From Tillus elongatus (lineage: Eukaryota > Arthropoda > Insecta > Coleoptera > Cleridae), in the NCBI GenBank assembly GCA_964006375.1, contig OZ023269.1, positions 5,304,501-5,368,500 of the forward strand: a DNA stretch of 64,000 nt. The letters are read 5' to 3'. Position numbers and translations under genes: made by a program. This document shows positions 51,866-61,984 of this stretch, piece after piece (position 1 is the first letter of the stretch; each line of letters opens with the position of its first letter). The notes beneath the pieces are model-generated. The model was not told the origin of the DNA and ran no database searches. It worked only from the letters and a program-made list of their open reading frames with translations.

Positions 51866-51906
51866 TATATAAAAGCGAAAGCAAGCCAGCCCGAGTTCAG
51901 TTCAGT
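51866..51906 (+). promoter_or_regulatory. gypsy core promoter: TATA box and initiator
   Basis: TATATAAAAG at 51866-51875 is followed about 31 bp later by TTCAGTTCAGT. This holds two overlapping arthropod-type TCAGT initiators (51897-51901 and 51902-51906). The spacing suits transcription starting at about 51899. Confidence 0.75.
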
Positions 51907-52137
51907 AAGAGAATGTGGTAGTGACTTGAAGCAGTGTAAAGTGTTAAGAGAGTAGTGACTGTAGTACCAGATTAGTGACTTTTGTTGAGAGTAGTAATTG
52001 TAAGGCCAGTAAATGAAGTGTTTTGTGAGAGAGACATTCTAGAAATTTTATTGTATCCATATTTAGAGTGTAAATAAAGTCGTTTTGTTAAAATTAAAAG
52101 TCTCACTTATCCAGAACCCGGAGAAAACGTAACAATT

Positions 52138-52155
52138 TGGTGTCAGAAGTGGGAT
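52138..52155 (+). promoter_or_regulatory. gypsy primer-binding site (tRNA-Leu type)
   Basis: TGGTGTCAGAAGTGGGAT, three bases after the LTR end, is complementary to the 3' end of a tRNA-Leu (ATCCCACTTCTGACACCA as I recall it). Confidence 0.7.
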
Positions 52156-52192
52156 AAGTGAGTGAAGAAGTGAACAAGCAAGCTAGCTGTAA

Positions 52193-53728
52193 ATGGTAAA
52201 CACCAGATCGACTGACTACGACAAGATGGCTGAAATCAAAGAGTTGATGGACTTACTGAAGAGGCAACGCGAAGAAGACGAACAACGGCGACAAGAAGAT
52301 GAAAGAAGACGACGCAAAGAAGACGAACAACGGCGACAAGAAGAAGAAAGAAGACGGCGCGAAGAAGACGAGAGAAGACGACAAGAGGAAGAACAACGGC
52401 GGCAAGAAGATAAAGATGAAATCAAGAGGCAACGCGAAGAAGACGAACAACGGCGACAAGAAGATGAAAGAAGACGGCGCGAAGAAGACGAGAGAAGACG
52501 ACAAGAGGAGGAACAGAGGCGTCTTGAAGATAAAGAAGAACTCAAGAAGCAACGCGAAGAAGACAGAGAAGACCTCCGAAGTATGTTCCACAATATGAGA
52601 GTTGGTGTAAAAGAAGAAATAGAACAGATCAACGAACAAATAGAAAATGTGGACAAGAAAGTAGAAAATGTGGACAAGAAAGTAGAAGATGTGGAAAATA
52701 CAATAGGAGTGGTAAACAGGAAAGTAGAAAATGTAACAGAGGATTTGAACAAACGATGGGAAGAAGTGGAGGGGTTGAAAGAACAAATGAAGATGATGAT
52801 GAAAGGCACAGAAGTCAGACATAGAGAACTGACAGAGCAGGTGATGGGCCAGACTGACAGAACTCATCCAAGAGGAGTTACTGGAATGTCCCCAGTTCAA
52901 AATCGGCCGGAAGAAGATATGCCAATCGTGCAGCAGCCTCATGGAACCTTGAAGCCGCCGACTTTTGACGGAGAAACATCGTGGCCCATGTACAGGAGGC
53001 AGTTTGAGGCGGCAGCTCTCAGCAATGGGTGGAGCGAACAACAGGCAGCAACTGCTCTAATTCTCTCGCTTCGAGGTAAAGCCCTAGAAATCCTCCAGAA
53101 CATCCCGGAGTCGAAACAGCAAAACTACTTAACAGTGATACAGGCCCTAGATTTGAGATATGGTAACAAGTACATGAGCCAGGTCTACCAGACACAACTA
53201 AAGTCAAGGGTCCAGAAGCCAAATGAGACGCTGCAAGAATTTAGTGCCGAAGTGGAGAAACTTGTGCGACTGGCATATCCCCAAGCCCCAGAAGAATTTG
53301 TCAACCAGATAACCGTCCAGACCTTCATCGATGGGGTACTTAACAACGAGATGCAACAATCTTTGAGGCTCGGAAGGTTTAAAACACTTACAGACTGCGT
53401 CATTTATGGTTTGGAATTTGAAGCAGCCAAGAATGCATCTCAACCTCGCCGAAACAGGCTGCGCGAAGTGAAGGAGATAGAGGACCATGCAGACACGACA
53501 GAGGACCTAAGGCGAGAAATCAAGTTGATGAAGGAAGCCATAAGCAAGCTCACTGCAACGGTTGGAGCACGTCAGACGAAAGCAGATTGGTCTCACATAG
53601 AATGCTACAAGTGTGGTAGGAAAGGGCACATAAGTAGGCAGTGCTCACAAACCCAACAGGTGGCTCGCAGGGGACAGGAATACACCAACAGGGAGCGCCG
53701 TCAGGGAAACGACCTGACGCCAGTGTAA
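52193..53728 (+). CDS. gag: gypsy Gag, 511 codons
   Basis: Structural protein that would package the element's RNA. Residues ~15-135 form a highly charged Arg/Glu/Gln coiled coil made by tandem copies of an EEDEQRRQEDERRR-type unit. Another coiled segment with repeated NVDKKVEN follows at ~145-175. The capsid-like part (~260-420) contains PPTFDGETSWPMYRRQFEAA, typical of arthropod gypsy Gag. A single zinc knuckle CYKCGRKGHISRQC lies near residue 470, ahead of the stop at 53726. The start at 52193 is the first ATG after the leader and matches the coiled-coil onset. The gene ends inside the frameshift signal, so most product should be Gag alone. Confidence 0.9.
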   Translation: MVNTRSTDYDKMAEIKELMDLLKRQREEDEQRRQEDERRRRKEDEQRRQEEERRRREEDERRRQEEEQRRQEDKDEIKRQREEDEQRRQEDERRRREEDERRRQEEEQRRLEDKEELKKQREEDREDLRSMFHNMRVGVKEEIEQINEQIENVDKKVENVDKKVEDVENTIGVVNRKVENVTEDLNKRWEEVEGLKEQMKMMMKGTEVRHRELTEQVMGQTDRTHPRGVTGMSPVQNRPEEDMPIVQQPHGTLKPPTFDGETSWPMYRRQFEAAALSNGWSEQQAATALILSLRGKALEILQNIPESKQQNYLTVIQALDLRYGNKYMSQVYQTQLKSRVQKPNETLQEFSAEVEKLVRLAYPQAPEEFVNQITVQTFIDGVLNNEMQQSLRLGRFKTLTDCVIYGLEFEAAKNASQPRRNRLREVKEIEDHADTTEDLRREIKLMKEAISKLTATVGARQTKADWSHIECYKCGRKGHISRQCSQTQQVARRGQEYTNRERRQGNDLTPV

Positions 53729-53746
53729 GGGGGCGGCAGCTGGCGT
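53704..53746 (+). promoter_or_regulatory. -1 ribosomal frameshift signal
   Basis: The heptamer GGGAAAC (53704-53710) is in the Gag frame as G-GGA-AAC, the canonical slippery pattern. Six bases later a stem ACGCCAG (53717-53723) pairs perfectly with CTGGCGT (53740-53746) around a 16-base loop that holds the Gag stop codon. Slipping back one base at AAC enters the Pol frame exactly. Spacing and geometry are as expected for -1 programmed frameshifting. Confidence 0.8.
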
Positions 53747-56700
53747 GCGAGTCCCAAGGCCCCAAAGTAAAGGTCTCCACTATCCGACGCTACCACGAGA
53801 GCCTCGTTATACCTGGCAGCATAGACGGAAGACAATGCAGTTTCACCATCGATACTGGTGCCACTAGATCCGTTGTACGTCCAGACATGTTGCCAAACAA
53901 GTCAGCACTCACTACCAACAAACAACCTGTGTTGGAGACGGCAAAAGGAGATAGAATACCCGTGCATGGAGAGGCCACTGTTTACATTAGGCTGGGCAGT
54001 ACTGAGCTACAGGTAAGGGCTGTCGTCGCAGAAATCGTCGACGAATTTATTCTGGGCCTGGATTTAATGGAAGATTTCGATGTCCTATCAGTAGACTTCC
54101 AGAATAAGATCTTGAAAATCGGTAACGAAGAGTTGTATTTATCTCCAACAGCAGGCGAAGCTAATCCCAGGGTGAGACTTGTTGTCGACGAGGATACACG
54201 GATTCCTGGTAACAGTGAGAAGATTGTCAGAGCCAGGCTAGAGAAGAAACTTGATGGTATGACTGCTCTCATAGCGGAGCCCCTAAAAGATAGGCATGAT
54301 GGTGCCCTGGTCGCACGATGCTTAGTAGACCCGAAGAGGACAATACCCATAAGAGTGGCTAACGTACAAACTAACAGGGTCACATTGAAGAGAGGTGAAG
54401 TTATCGCCACTTGCGAACCCATTGACCGAGTGACGTTGTCCAAAAACGTGACACCCACTGCATTAGACAGAAGACTGCCAGTAGAAATAGTAGAGCGGTT
54501 CAAGAATTCATGGGGCCAATTGAACAATATGGAGATGGAGATGGCCCTGAAGTTCGTATTGGAGGAGGCCGATATTTTCGCTCAAGATAAAATCACAGGT
54601 CGTACGAGTCTAGTGCAACACAGGATTAATACTGGCAACGCAAGACCAATTAGACAGCCGCCGAGAAGACTGCCTTTTGCCAAGCAATCAGAAATCAAGG
54701 CGATGGTTAACGAAATGCTGGAAGATGGTGTGATCGAGGAGTCTAATAGTCCTTGGTCGTCCCCAGTAGTTTTGGTCACCAAGAAAGACGGCACTATGAG
54801 ATTTTGCGTGGACTATAGGAAGCTGAATGATGTCACCAAGAAAGACAGTTATCCCCTGCCCCGGATCGACGACACTTTGAACACTTTGGCCGGATCAAAG
54901 TGGTTCTCTACATTAGACCTGAAAAGTGGTTACTGGCAAGTAGAACTCCATAAAGAGGATAAGGAGAAGACTGCTTTTTCAACCGGGAATGGGTTGTACC
55001 AATTCAAGGTCATGCCATTCGGCCTGTGTAATGCTCCTGCCACCTTCGAACGACTAATGGAGTTAGTGCTGAGAGGACTGACATGGGAAACATGCCTGGT
55101 GTATCTTGACGATGTCATGGTGATTGGAAGGACTTTCGATGAACACCTGTCGAATCTGAAGCAAGTCTTCTCCAGGCTGAGAGGTGCCAATCTGCAACTC
55201 AATCCCAAGAAATGCGTCCTCTTCCAGAAGAAAGTGAGTTTCCTTGGACATGTCGTTTCTGAGAAAGGGATAGAAACCGATCCAGAGAAAATAAAGGCAG
55301 TAAGAGACTGGCCTGTGCCGAAGAACAAACATGAGGTCAGAAGTTTTCTGGGACTTTGCAGCTATTACCGACGCTTTGTGAAGTACTTCAGCAGCATTGC
55401 GAAACCTCTGCATAGCCTGACTGAAAATAAGGCCGAGTTCATCTGGTCACCAGATTGCCAAGAGTCTTTTAGAGAGCTCAAACATCGTCTTCTCACTGCT
55501 CCTGTGCTGGCTTATCCTCAGGACGAAGGATTGTTTATACTGGACACCGATGCTTCCCAGTATGGCATTGGGGCAGTACTCTCACAGCTCCAAGCCGGAG
55601 AAGAAGTTGTGATAGGCTACTTCAGCAAAACGTTCGGAAAAGCAGAAAGAAATTACTGTGTAACCCGGAAAGAACTGCTGGCAGTTGTAAGATCCATCGA
55701 ACATTTCCACAGCTTCCTGTACGGAAGAACATTCCGCGTGAGGTCAGATCACTCTGCTCTGCAATGGCTTCTGAACTTTAGAAATCCCGAAGGACAGATA
55801 GCCCGATGGATAGAGAAACTGCAGAGCTACGACTTCCGGATTGAACATCGAAGAGGAAGAAGTCACGCCAATGCAGACAGCCTGTCAAGAAGACCATGTT
55901 CAGTGCATGCATGTAAATTTTGCGAGCGACAAGAGAACAAAGAGATCGATAAAGTAACTCATCAGATCAAACAACTGGTGACGGAAAAGGAGAATAATAC
56001 CGATCTAGACGTAAATCTTGAATACATCAGAGACGCACAGAAGACAGATCCAGACTTGAAAAATATTAGAGAATGGCTACAAAAAGGGAAAAAACCTGAG
56101 TGGCATGATGTGTCCCGGTTTGGGGCGGAGGTTAAAGGCTACTGGCTACAATGGGACTCATTGTGTCTAAAGAATGACATGATCACTCGAAAATGGGAAA
56201 CTGCCGATGGTAGAGACTGTATATACCAGACCGTTGTGCCAAGTGAGTGCATAGACAGTGTTCTTCAAGAGTTACACAATAGTAGAAGTGGAGGCCACTT
56301 TGGTGTCAACAGGACTCTTGCCAGAGTGAGAGACCGCTTCTATTGGATAAACTGCCGAAGGAGCGTGGAAGAATGGTGCAAAAGGTGTGACCAATGTGCT
56401 TCAAAGAAAGGACCAAAGACCCGATCCAGAGGAAAAATGATGCAGTACATCTCAGGTACACCGTGGGAGAGAGTTGCCGTAGACATCGCAGGACCTTTTC
56501 CCATCACGGAGTCTGGGAACAGATACATAATGGTGGCGATGGACTACTTCTCGAAATGGCCTGAAGTTGCGCCGATCCCCAACCAAGAGGCAACGACCGT
56601 AGCAGAAGCCCTGATGGAAAATGTCATATCACGGCATGGCGTACCCTTGGAGATTCACACCGACCAGGGCCGGAATTTCGAATCAGAGGTCTGGAAGAGC

Positions 56701-57363
56701 CTAATGGACTTGCTAGGCATAAAGAAAACGAGAACAACGCCACTCCACCCTCAATCAGACGGCATGGTAGAACGGCATAACAGGACCATCAATCAGTATC
56801 TTGCTATGTTTGTCGACGAGAATCAGAGAACCTGGGACAAGCTGATACCTCTGTTCCTCCTAGCTTACAGAAGCTCTCAGCATGAATCTACCGGCTACAC
56901 TCCATCCATGATGTTGACCGGCAGAGAGATGCGGTTACCAATCGACATGACGAGACCACCACCGAACGAGGACATAGCGGACCTAGCTACGTTACCTGAG
57001 TATGTCGCCGACCTAGAAGGGAAACTGCGCACTATACACAGATGTGTCAGAGATAGGCTCCTCTTAAGCAGTGACCGGATGAAGATGCGCTTGGATCGCA
57101 GAGCAACACCCCATACATTCAAGGAAGGTGATGCAGTGTGGCTGTACCAACCAACAAGGAGAAAGGGCCTCAGTCCCAAACTTCAGAAACCATGGGAAGG
57201 GCCATACTTGGTGACTAAGAAAATTAACGACCTAGTCTACAGAATCCAGCTGTCTCCAAGAACTAAACCCAAAGTTGTTCACATAGAGAGGTTGAGTCGC
57301 TATCGGGGCAATGAACCCCCAAGTTGGCGGCCGGTAAATACTGTTCGGGACGAACAGTCTTAA
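53711..57363 (+). CDS. pol: gypsy Pol polyprotein, intact
   Basis: Made as a Gag-Pol fusion by -1 frameshifting; the frame is open from 53641. Domains follow in order. Protease has FTIDTGATRSVV (Asp at 53851). RT has VDYRKLNDVTKKDSYPLPRI, FSTLDLKSGYWQ and the catalytic YLDD at 55102-55113. RNase H has FILDTDASQYGIGAVLS and VRSDHSALQWL. Integrase has a His-His-Cys-Cys finger (ELHNSRSGGHFG...CKRCDQC) and catalytic Asp 56482, Asp 56662 and Glu 56770, 35 residues apart for the last pair. A basic C-terminal tail follows. No stop or frameshift interrupts it. The stop at 57361 abuts the purine tract. No envelope follows. Confidence 0.95.
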
Positions 57364-57375
57364 GGAGGGGGGCAG
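57364..57375 (+). promoter_or_regulatory. gypsy polypurine tract
   Basis: GGAGGGGGGCAG lies between the Pol stop codon and the 3' LTR. Confidence 0.8.
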
Positions 57376-58114
57376 TGTTACAAAGCACTTCAATAGACGT
57401 AGGTGCGGTGTTGCCACATCTCCAGAATTTCCCCAACATCTGGGAATTTTTGCACAGTCTGGCAACACCGCCTCCCCACCCCCCTGGGGGTGCCTGGGGT
57501 GACCCCCCTCAGGCGAAGTCTCAACCCTCTAGGACCAGAAATAACGAAGTTACTAACTTGTACCCCGTCGGAACGGATAACTGAGGTCTGCACATTCCGA
57601 ACACCCTGTATATACACCCTGTATACGCAGAGAACCCTTACACCCTGTATACGCAGAGAGATCTTATAGTTCGAGAAACACCTCTTGTGTAACATAGGAG
57701 TGGTGACCACATTTGGATCATCCTGTATATACATCCCCCTGTATACACACGGGACCGATCTGTATTCACCGAACTTTCTAGTGAAAGAAGGTCCTGGAAC
57801 GTTCTGGAATGGAATGCTCTAGAAAGGAGGGGAAGGTACGGCGAGTATATAAAAGCGAAAGCAAGCCAGCCCGAGTTCAGTTCAGTAAGAGAATGTGGTA
57901 GTGACTTGAAGCAGTGTAAAGTGTTAAGAGAGTAGTGACTGTAGTACCAGATTAGTGACTTTTGTTGAGAGTAGTAATTGTAAGGCCAGTAAATGAAGTG
58001 TTTTGTGAGAGAGACATTCTAGAAATTTTATTGTATCCATATTTAGAGTGTAAATAAAGTCGTTTTGTTAAAATTAAAAGTCTCACTTATCCAGAACCCG
58101 GAGAAAACGTAACA
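57376..58114 (+). repeat. gypsy 3' LTR
   Basis: 739 bp, one C shorter than the 5' LTR within the CCACCCCC run near 57477. Otherwise no difference was noticed. Its polyadenylation signal AATAAA is at 58053-58058. Confidence 0.95.
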
Positions 58115-58121
58115 ATATGTA

Positions 58122-58210
<89 letters not shown>
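58115..58210. repeat. (TA)n right of the gypsy element
   Basis: ATGTATATATGTA then a pure TA run. It is the other half of the tract at 51221-51393. Confidence 0.9.
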
Positions 58211-58218
<8 letters not shown>

Positions 58219-58380
58219 CTGTGCGTTTTATGAAAATAGGTGCCAGCCTGTTGAACAATAAATAAAGAGACAATAAGTTGTATATTTTTCAAGGCATACT
58301 TGTGGTTTTTTCGTTAACTATAGATTAAAGGATCAATGCTTTTGTTAAGCACAGTTAATTTACATTTATTTAAAACTAAT

Positions 58381-58413
58381 ACACGTGTTACAAAATAAAG
58401 CCCTCATCAGGAT
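58381..58413 (-). ncRNA. degenerate hammerhead-like motif
   Basis: On the minus strand CCTGATGAGGGC (core CTGATGA at 58404-58410) is followed after 11 bases by AACACGTGT, a palindromic stem-III-like end. The GAAA core and the closing half of stem II are lost. It would be inactive and is listed because it pairs with the clearer motifs at 2314 and 9913. Confidence 0.35.
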
Positions 58414-58857
58414 AATTAATAATCTGACAGATCACAAACAACATTTTCCAAATCATTGCTCCATATCTCCAGCAAACTGCGATAGCATACAAATGATTAA
58501 TGACTAATTCTCGATTTCTATGCTGAGGATTATTTTTCAGCTGAATTCATATTTATACACTCACCGAACCTGTCATAAATCGCAGGTACTTACCCCGTGT
58601 ATTATTCAGCTGTCCATTCTTAGATTATTCACACAGTTTAATGAACAGTCATTTAAACCTGCTGACATGGAAGAAACTGATTTACTTTTTCAAAACGAAT
58701 AACCTGTCCAAACTGTCATGGCTAGTTTTGATGCGAAGAACGTTGCAGTAACTAAAATATATCCTTATTCAACTTTTATATATACTGTTACACCTTTATA
58801 TAGCTCGCGAAATTCCATCTATTTAGTTTATAAGCTTTTATACGCAACCTTATATTA
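58414..58857. other. no recognised gene
   Basis: AT-rich DNA with nothing recognisable; a 60-codon frame here resembles no family. Confidence 0.4.
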
Positions 58858-58898
58858 GCGAGTTTTCGTAGAAAAAATTCGCGTATGGGAGATTTGCG

Positions 58899-58986
<88 letters not shown>
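58858..58986 (+). repeat. repeat family T head with (TA)n, minimal copy
   Basis: GCGAGTTTTCGTAGAAAAAA and its complementary arm TTCGCG match the head hairpin of family T. A shortened ATGGGAGATTTGCGT link follows, then a (TA)n run from about 58902 to 58986. No internal segment follows. Confidence 0.55.
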
Positions 58987-58990
<4 letters not shown>

Positions 58991-59380
58991 CATACTTGGT
59001 TCTCGGGTTGAACCGCGTCCAGAATTTATCAAAACTCGACGTTTCGGCTCCTGTATTGGAGCCATTTTCAAGAGGTAAAGAAAATATGTAAGGACACCCT
59101 AGGCCTCAGAGAGATCTGAGAGATCTGAGGCCTAGGGTTGAACACACTGGGACCTCACAGACGATCTCCGGCGAGATTTGGCGAGTAGGCAGATTGAGGC
59201 CCCGTAATCGAGCTACAACAACCCAACCCACCTTTTTCCACCACTCTAAGGAGTAGGCAGATTTAGGCCTCAGAGTTTTGACTAGCCTTTACCTCTTGAA
59301 AATGGCTCCAAAACAGGATCCGAAACGTCGAGTTTTCATAAATTCTGGACGCGGTTTAACCTGAGAACCAAGGATGCCTC
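58987..59380. mobile_element. palindromic element with hammerhead-like arms
   Basis: Two ~95-bp arms, 58987-59082 and 59285-59380, are inverted copies: TTGGTTCTCGGGTTGAACCG in one, the inverse of CGGTTTAACCTGAGAACCAA in the other. Each arm contains GGAGCCGAAACGTCGAG (or a one-base variant) preceded by TTGAAAATGGCTCC. This matches a hammerhead layout with stem II GGCTCC/GGAGCC, GAAA, palindromic ACGT, cleavage C and a 3-bp stem I. Two core bases are altered (CTGANGA reads TTGAAAA). The centre holds a perfect 14-bp inverted repeat, ACCCTAGGCCTCAG, around 59096-59138. Similar ends are known from Penelope-like elements. Confidence 0.55.
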
Positions 59381-59401
59381 ACACTAAAAATATTTCTGAA
59401 T

Positions 59402-59406
59402 ATATA

Positions 59407-59482
<76 letters not shown>
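59402..59482. repeat. (TA)n
   Basis: TA run with one early interruption, directly left of a transposon end. Confidence 0.9.
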
Positions 59483-59485
<3 letters not shown>

Positions 59486-60300
59486 GTGTCCCAATAGTCG
59501 TAAATCAAACGTCACATGAAGTTAGGCTTGCTCAAGCCCTTTCGGAAAAACCCTATATGATCTTATCAAGAAGTTTACGGTTTTCAAGATACTGACAATT
59601 TAAAAAAATAAAATTTGTCAAATTTTAATGTATTTGTCCCCCCACACATGCAAGAAAAACATTTGCGGAATGTGATTTTTGTGCCTGTTAATCCTCGCTA
59701 ATAGAGTTATCGAAATAATCTAAAATATTTTGTATTATTATTCCGAAAATCTGAAGAAGAAAAAAATAAAAATCGGGCTTTTCTTCCCCTTTTTTTTAAA
59801 TTTGGAATAAACCTCCGTACTGAAAAAGATGTTGGTAAAATTTACTGGCTCGTAGTTCCAAAAAGTTTCCAGTTTTCTGGAGATTCTAAAATTGTATAAA
59901 ACATTCTCAATATCTCTTAAAAGTAATTCACTGTCGACGTTTAAAAATAAATTTGGAAGTGAAATCAGGTAGCTAATAAATAAAAATAAACAAAGTGTAA
60001 CATTTACAAAAATTATTATATTCATAACAGATGCTCTATTTGACGGCCATTCTGTCTTATACATAAACGATATCGTCTTAGGAACGATCCTATTAGTTTT
60101 CTTAGGCTGCTTCGTGAAATTTCTTGAGCTACTGTTCTCATTCTTTGACGTCCACCTGCCCGGGTATGTCTGATTCAAGTATTGCCTTACTGATAAGGCA
60201 GAGTGGGCTGGGCATCCATAATTTTGAGGCCACATTGTTATCCGAAGTTCTAATGGGGTGTCTTCCAGCAGTTCTGGCAAATTGTTTTGCAAAACGCCAA
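59483..60300 (-). pseudogene. Tc1/mariner-type transposon fragment (lineage E)
   Basis: Left end CAGGTGTCCCAATAGTCG at 59483 on a TA tract. On the minus strand a frame (60292-59738) reads LQNNLPELLEDTPLEL-like text, then a decayed catalytic region MWPQNYGCPAHSALSVRQYL, where QHDGAPAH-type sequence is expected, and LNQTYPGRW. The second catalytic Asp is gone. The other inverted end and the N-terminus are missing. It joins a family T remnant near 60340. Confidence 0.6.
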
Positions 60301-60339
60301 AAATCTTATATACATTATATCATTGCACGTTTGCATTTT

Positions 60340-60530
60340 ATATCGAAATATAACGCATGTCTGTGAGAAAAAATTCAAGGCGCAGCAAGTAGATTGTAGT
60401 AGCGAATTATTTTTGAATAATTTAAATTTCAATAACTCAATTAACCCAATGTTCATTGGTTAGGAAACCAGTTTTTTTCGGGAACATTTTAAGTTTATTT
60501 GCGGAACACACTTGCTGCGTGAAGAGGTTT
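60340..60530 (+). repeat. decayed family T terminal unit
   Basis: AAGGCGCAGCAAGTAGATTG near 60377 and the inverse CACACTTGCTGCGTGAAG near 60508 delimit a shortened, diverged unit. Confidence 0.45.
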
Positions 60531-61373
60531 TTTTACTAGTTCTAGCTCTAATTCCAAAAGGTCTTTTTAAGAAAGCAATGTTTGTCAAAGTTTTGTCGTA
60601 CTGATAATCCATAGATTAGGCTTCTTTTTATATTTTTTTAAAGCCAATTTGCTCTAGACTGGTAATTTATTTATTTGCGTAGGCGCAGTATATACTGTGT
60701 CGTGGGATTAAAATGCTGGTGTTGTGAAATGTTTTATAGATAAATTGTAAGCAATATATCTAGTATATAAGTGCCAGAACAATTAAGAGTCGGTATTCTA
60801 AAACCCTTGTTAAAATTAATTGCCAGTTAAACAGTCATTTTCATGGCAACAGTGTGAAAAGTTGAGAGCCTATTGCTCAGTTTGAATTAATTGAAGGATT
60901 AAAAGTAACACGAGCCTTATTATAATACTCGCCTCTAGCGTGCTAAATATGTCACAAACTGATACAATCTAATATCCATATATTACATCTTTTCATTATC
61001 TTGCTGTACCTAAATTATTATTATTAAGGCAAGGAGAAAATGCAGACAAAAAAGACAAAAATATGCGCATTTAAATACGTCAAAATGACAAAAGATTTTA
61101 GAAAGAATGCAAAAAATTATGCATAGTATCAAGTTTGCTAAATCACTGATTATTAATACTGTTGTGTTTTTTTAAATTTGTGGTTAGGAATTTTGATAAA
61201 AATTAAGCTTCAAGTTTAGTAAAACTATTTGGACAATAACAACGCACAATTTGTTAGAAAATACAAGTTTTTTATTCATACGTATCATAGTTCATAAGAT
61301 TATATATAATTAATTTAAAAAAATTAAATATAATGATTAATAAAACTCTACAAAGCAGTATATTCAACATAAA
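60531..61373. other. no recognised gene
   Basis: AT-rich DNA, no long frame, no recognised repeat. Confidence 0.45.
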
Positions 61374-61980
61374 TCATGTCTTACAATAATTATAAAAATA
61401 ATTAATTACTAAGTGTTTTTCAAAGCTTTCTAGACGCCCTCGTGGCGCAGGTTGCTAGGTGCCAGCCTGCTAAGCGAGAGATCCCGGGTTCGATTCCTGG
61501 GCGAGCCAAGTTGACTTTGTCTGGAAAATTTGTAAAAATATTGAATGATGGGAAATGAATGTGCTAATGGCCTGAGATGCCGCAGCGAATAATATTGAAT
61601 AAAAAAAAAGGTTTCTAGAAGGAAGCTTTGTCTTTTGTCAGTAAACATGTGTTTCAAAATAAAGAAACTTCCTTCAACATCAACGGAAGTAATAGCAGCA
61701 TATTTATATTTAGAAATAATGTTTGCTTTTCATCCAGATATACCTACATCATCTTCAAAGTCCCCTACAAAAATTTTCAAAGTATTTTTTAAAATTTGGA
61801 ATCCTGTATTATTTTGAATCCCAGAATTAATTTTGTTAAGATTTACTGATCCGGTTGTTTCGCAAACTTTTTTACAATCAGACTCAAATTGATTTATCAA
61901 AGCAATCGACTCTGCCAAAGAGACACGTGTACTCTCTAATTTTGATAATATTGAAGGTACAGAAGCATAATTGGTTTTTA
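61374..61980 (-). pseudogene. hAT-type transposase C-terminal fragment, split by a SINE
   Basis: On the minus strand the text LNKINSGIQNNTGFQIL, then KYKYAAITSVDVEGSFF and FTDKRQSFLLE resembles the C-terminal dimerisation region of hAT transposases and their domesticated relatives, where a Y-(A/P)-P-I-x-S-V/C-D-V-E-R-S-F pattern is typical. A stop near 61760 breaks the frame. A SINE (61435-61611) interrupts it further. Beyond the SINE the frame continues to a stop at 61374-61376. Upstream it is cut at about 61981 by a DD41D element. The large catalytic part is absent. It could also be the tail of a host gene derived from hAT. Confidence 0.55.
61435..61611 (+). mobile_element. tRNA-derived SINE, family S2 (177 bp)
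   Basis: The head has an A-box-like TGGCGCAGGTTGC (61443-61455), a CTGCTAA anticodon-loop-like stretch as in tRNA-Ser(GCT), and a perfect B box GGTTCGATTCC (61487-61497). A ~100-bp body and an A tail (61601-61609) follow. An exact 8-bp duplication TTTCTAGA flanks it at 61427-61434 and 61612-61619. It is a clean, recent-looking insertion into a hAT-type fragment. It differs from SINE family S1. Confidence 0.9.
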
Positions 61981-61984
61981 TATA

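Noticed and set aside
52216..52809. Ser-rich minus-strand ORF of 197 codons
   Set aside because: It is the antisense shadow of the Gag coiled coil.
61435..61510. A genuine tRNA-Ser gene
   Set aside because: The acceptor stem does not close properly, and a body with A tail and target duplications follows, so it is a SINE head.
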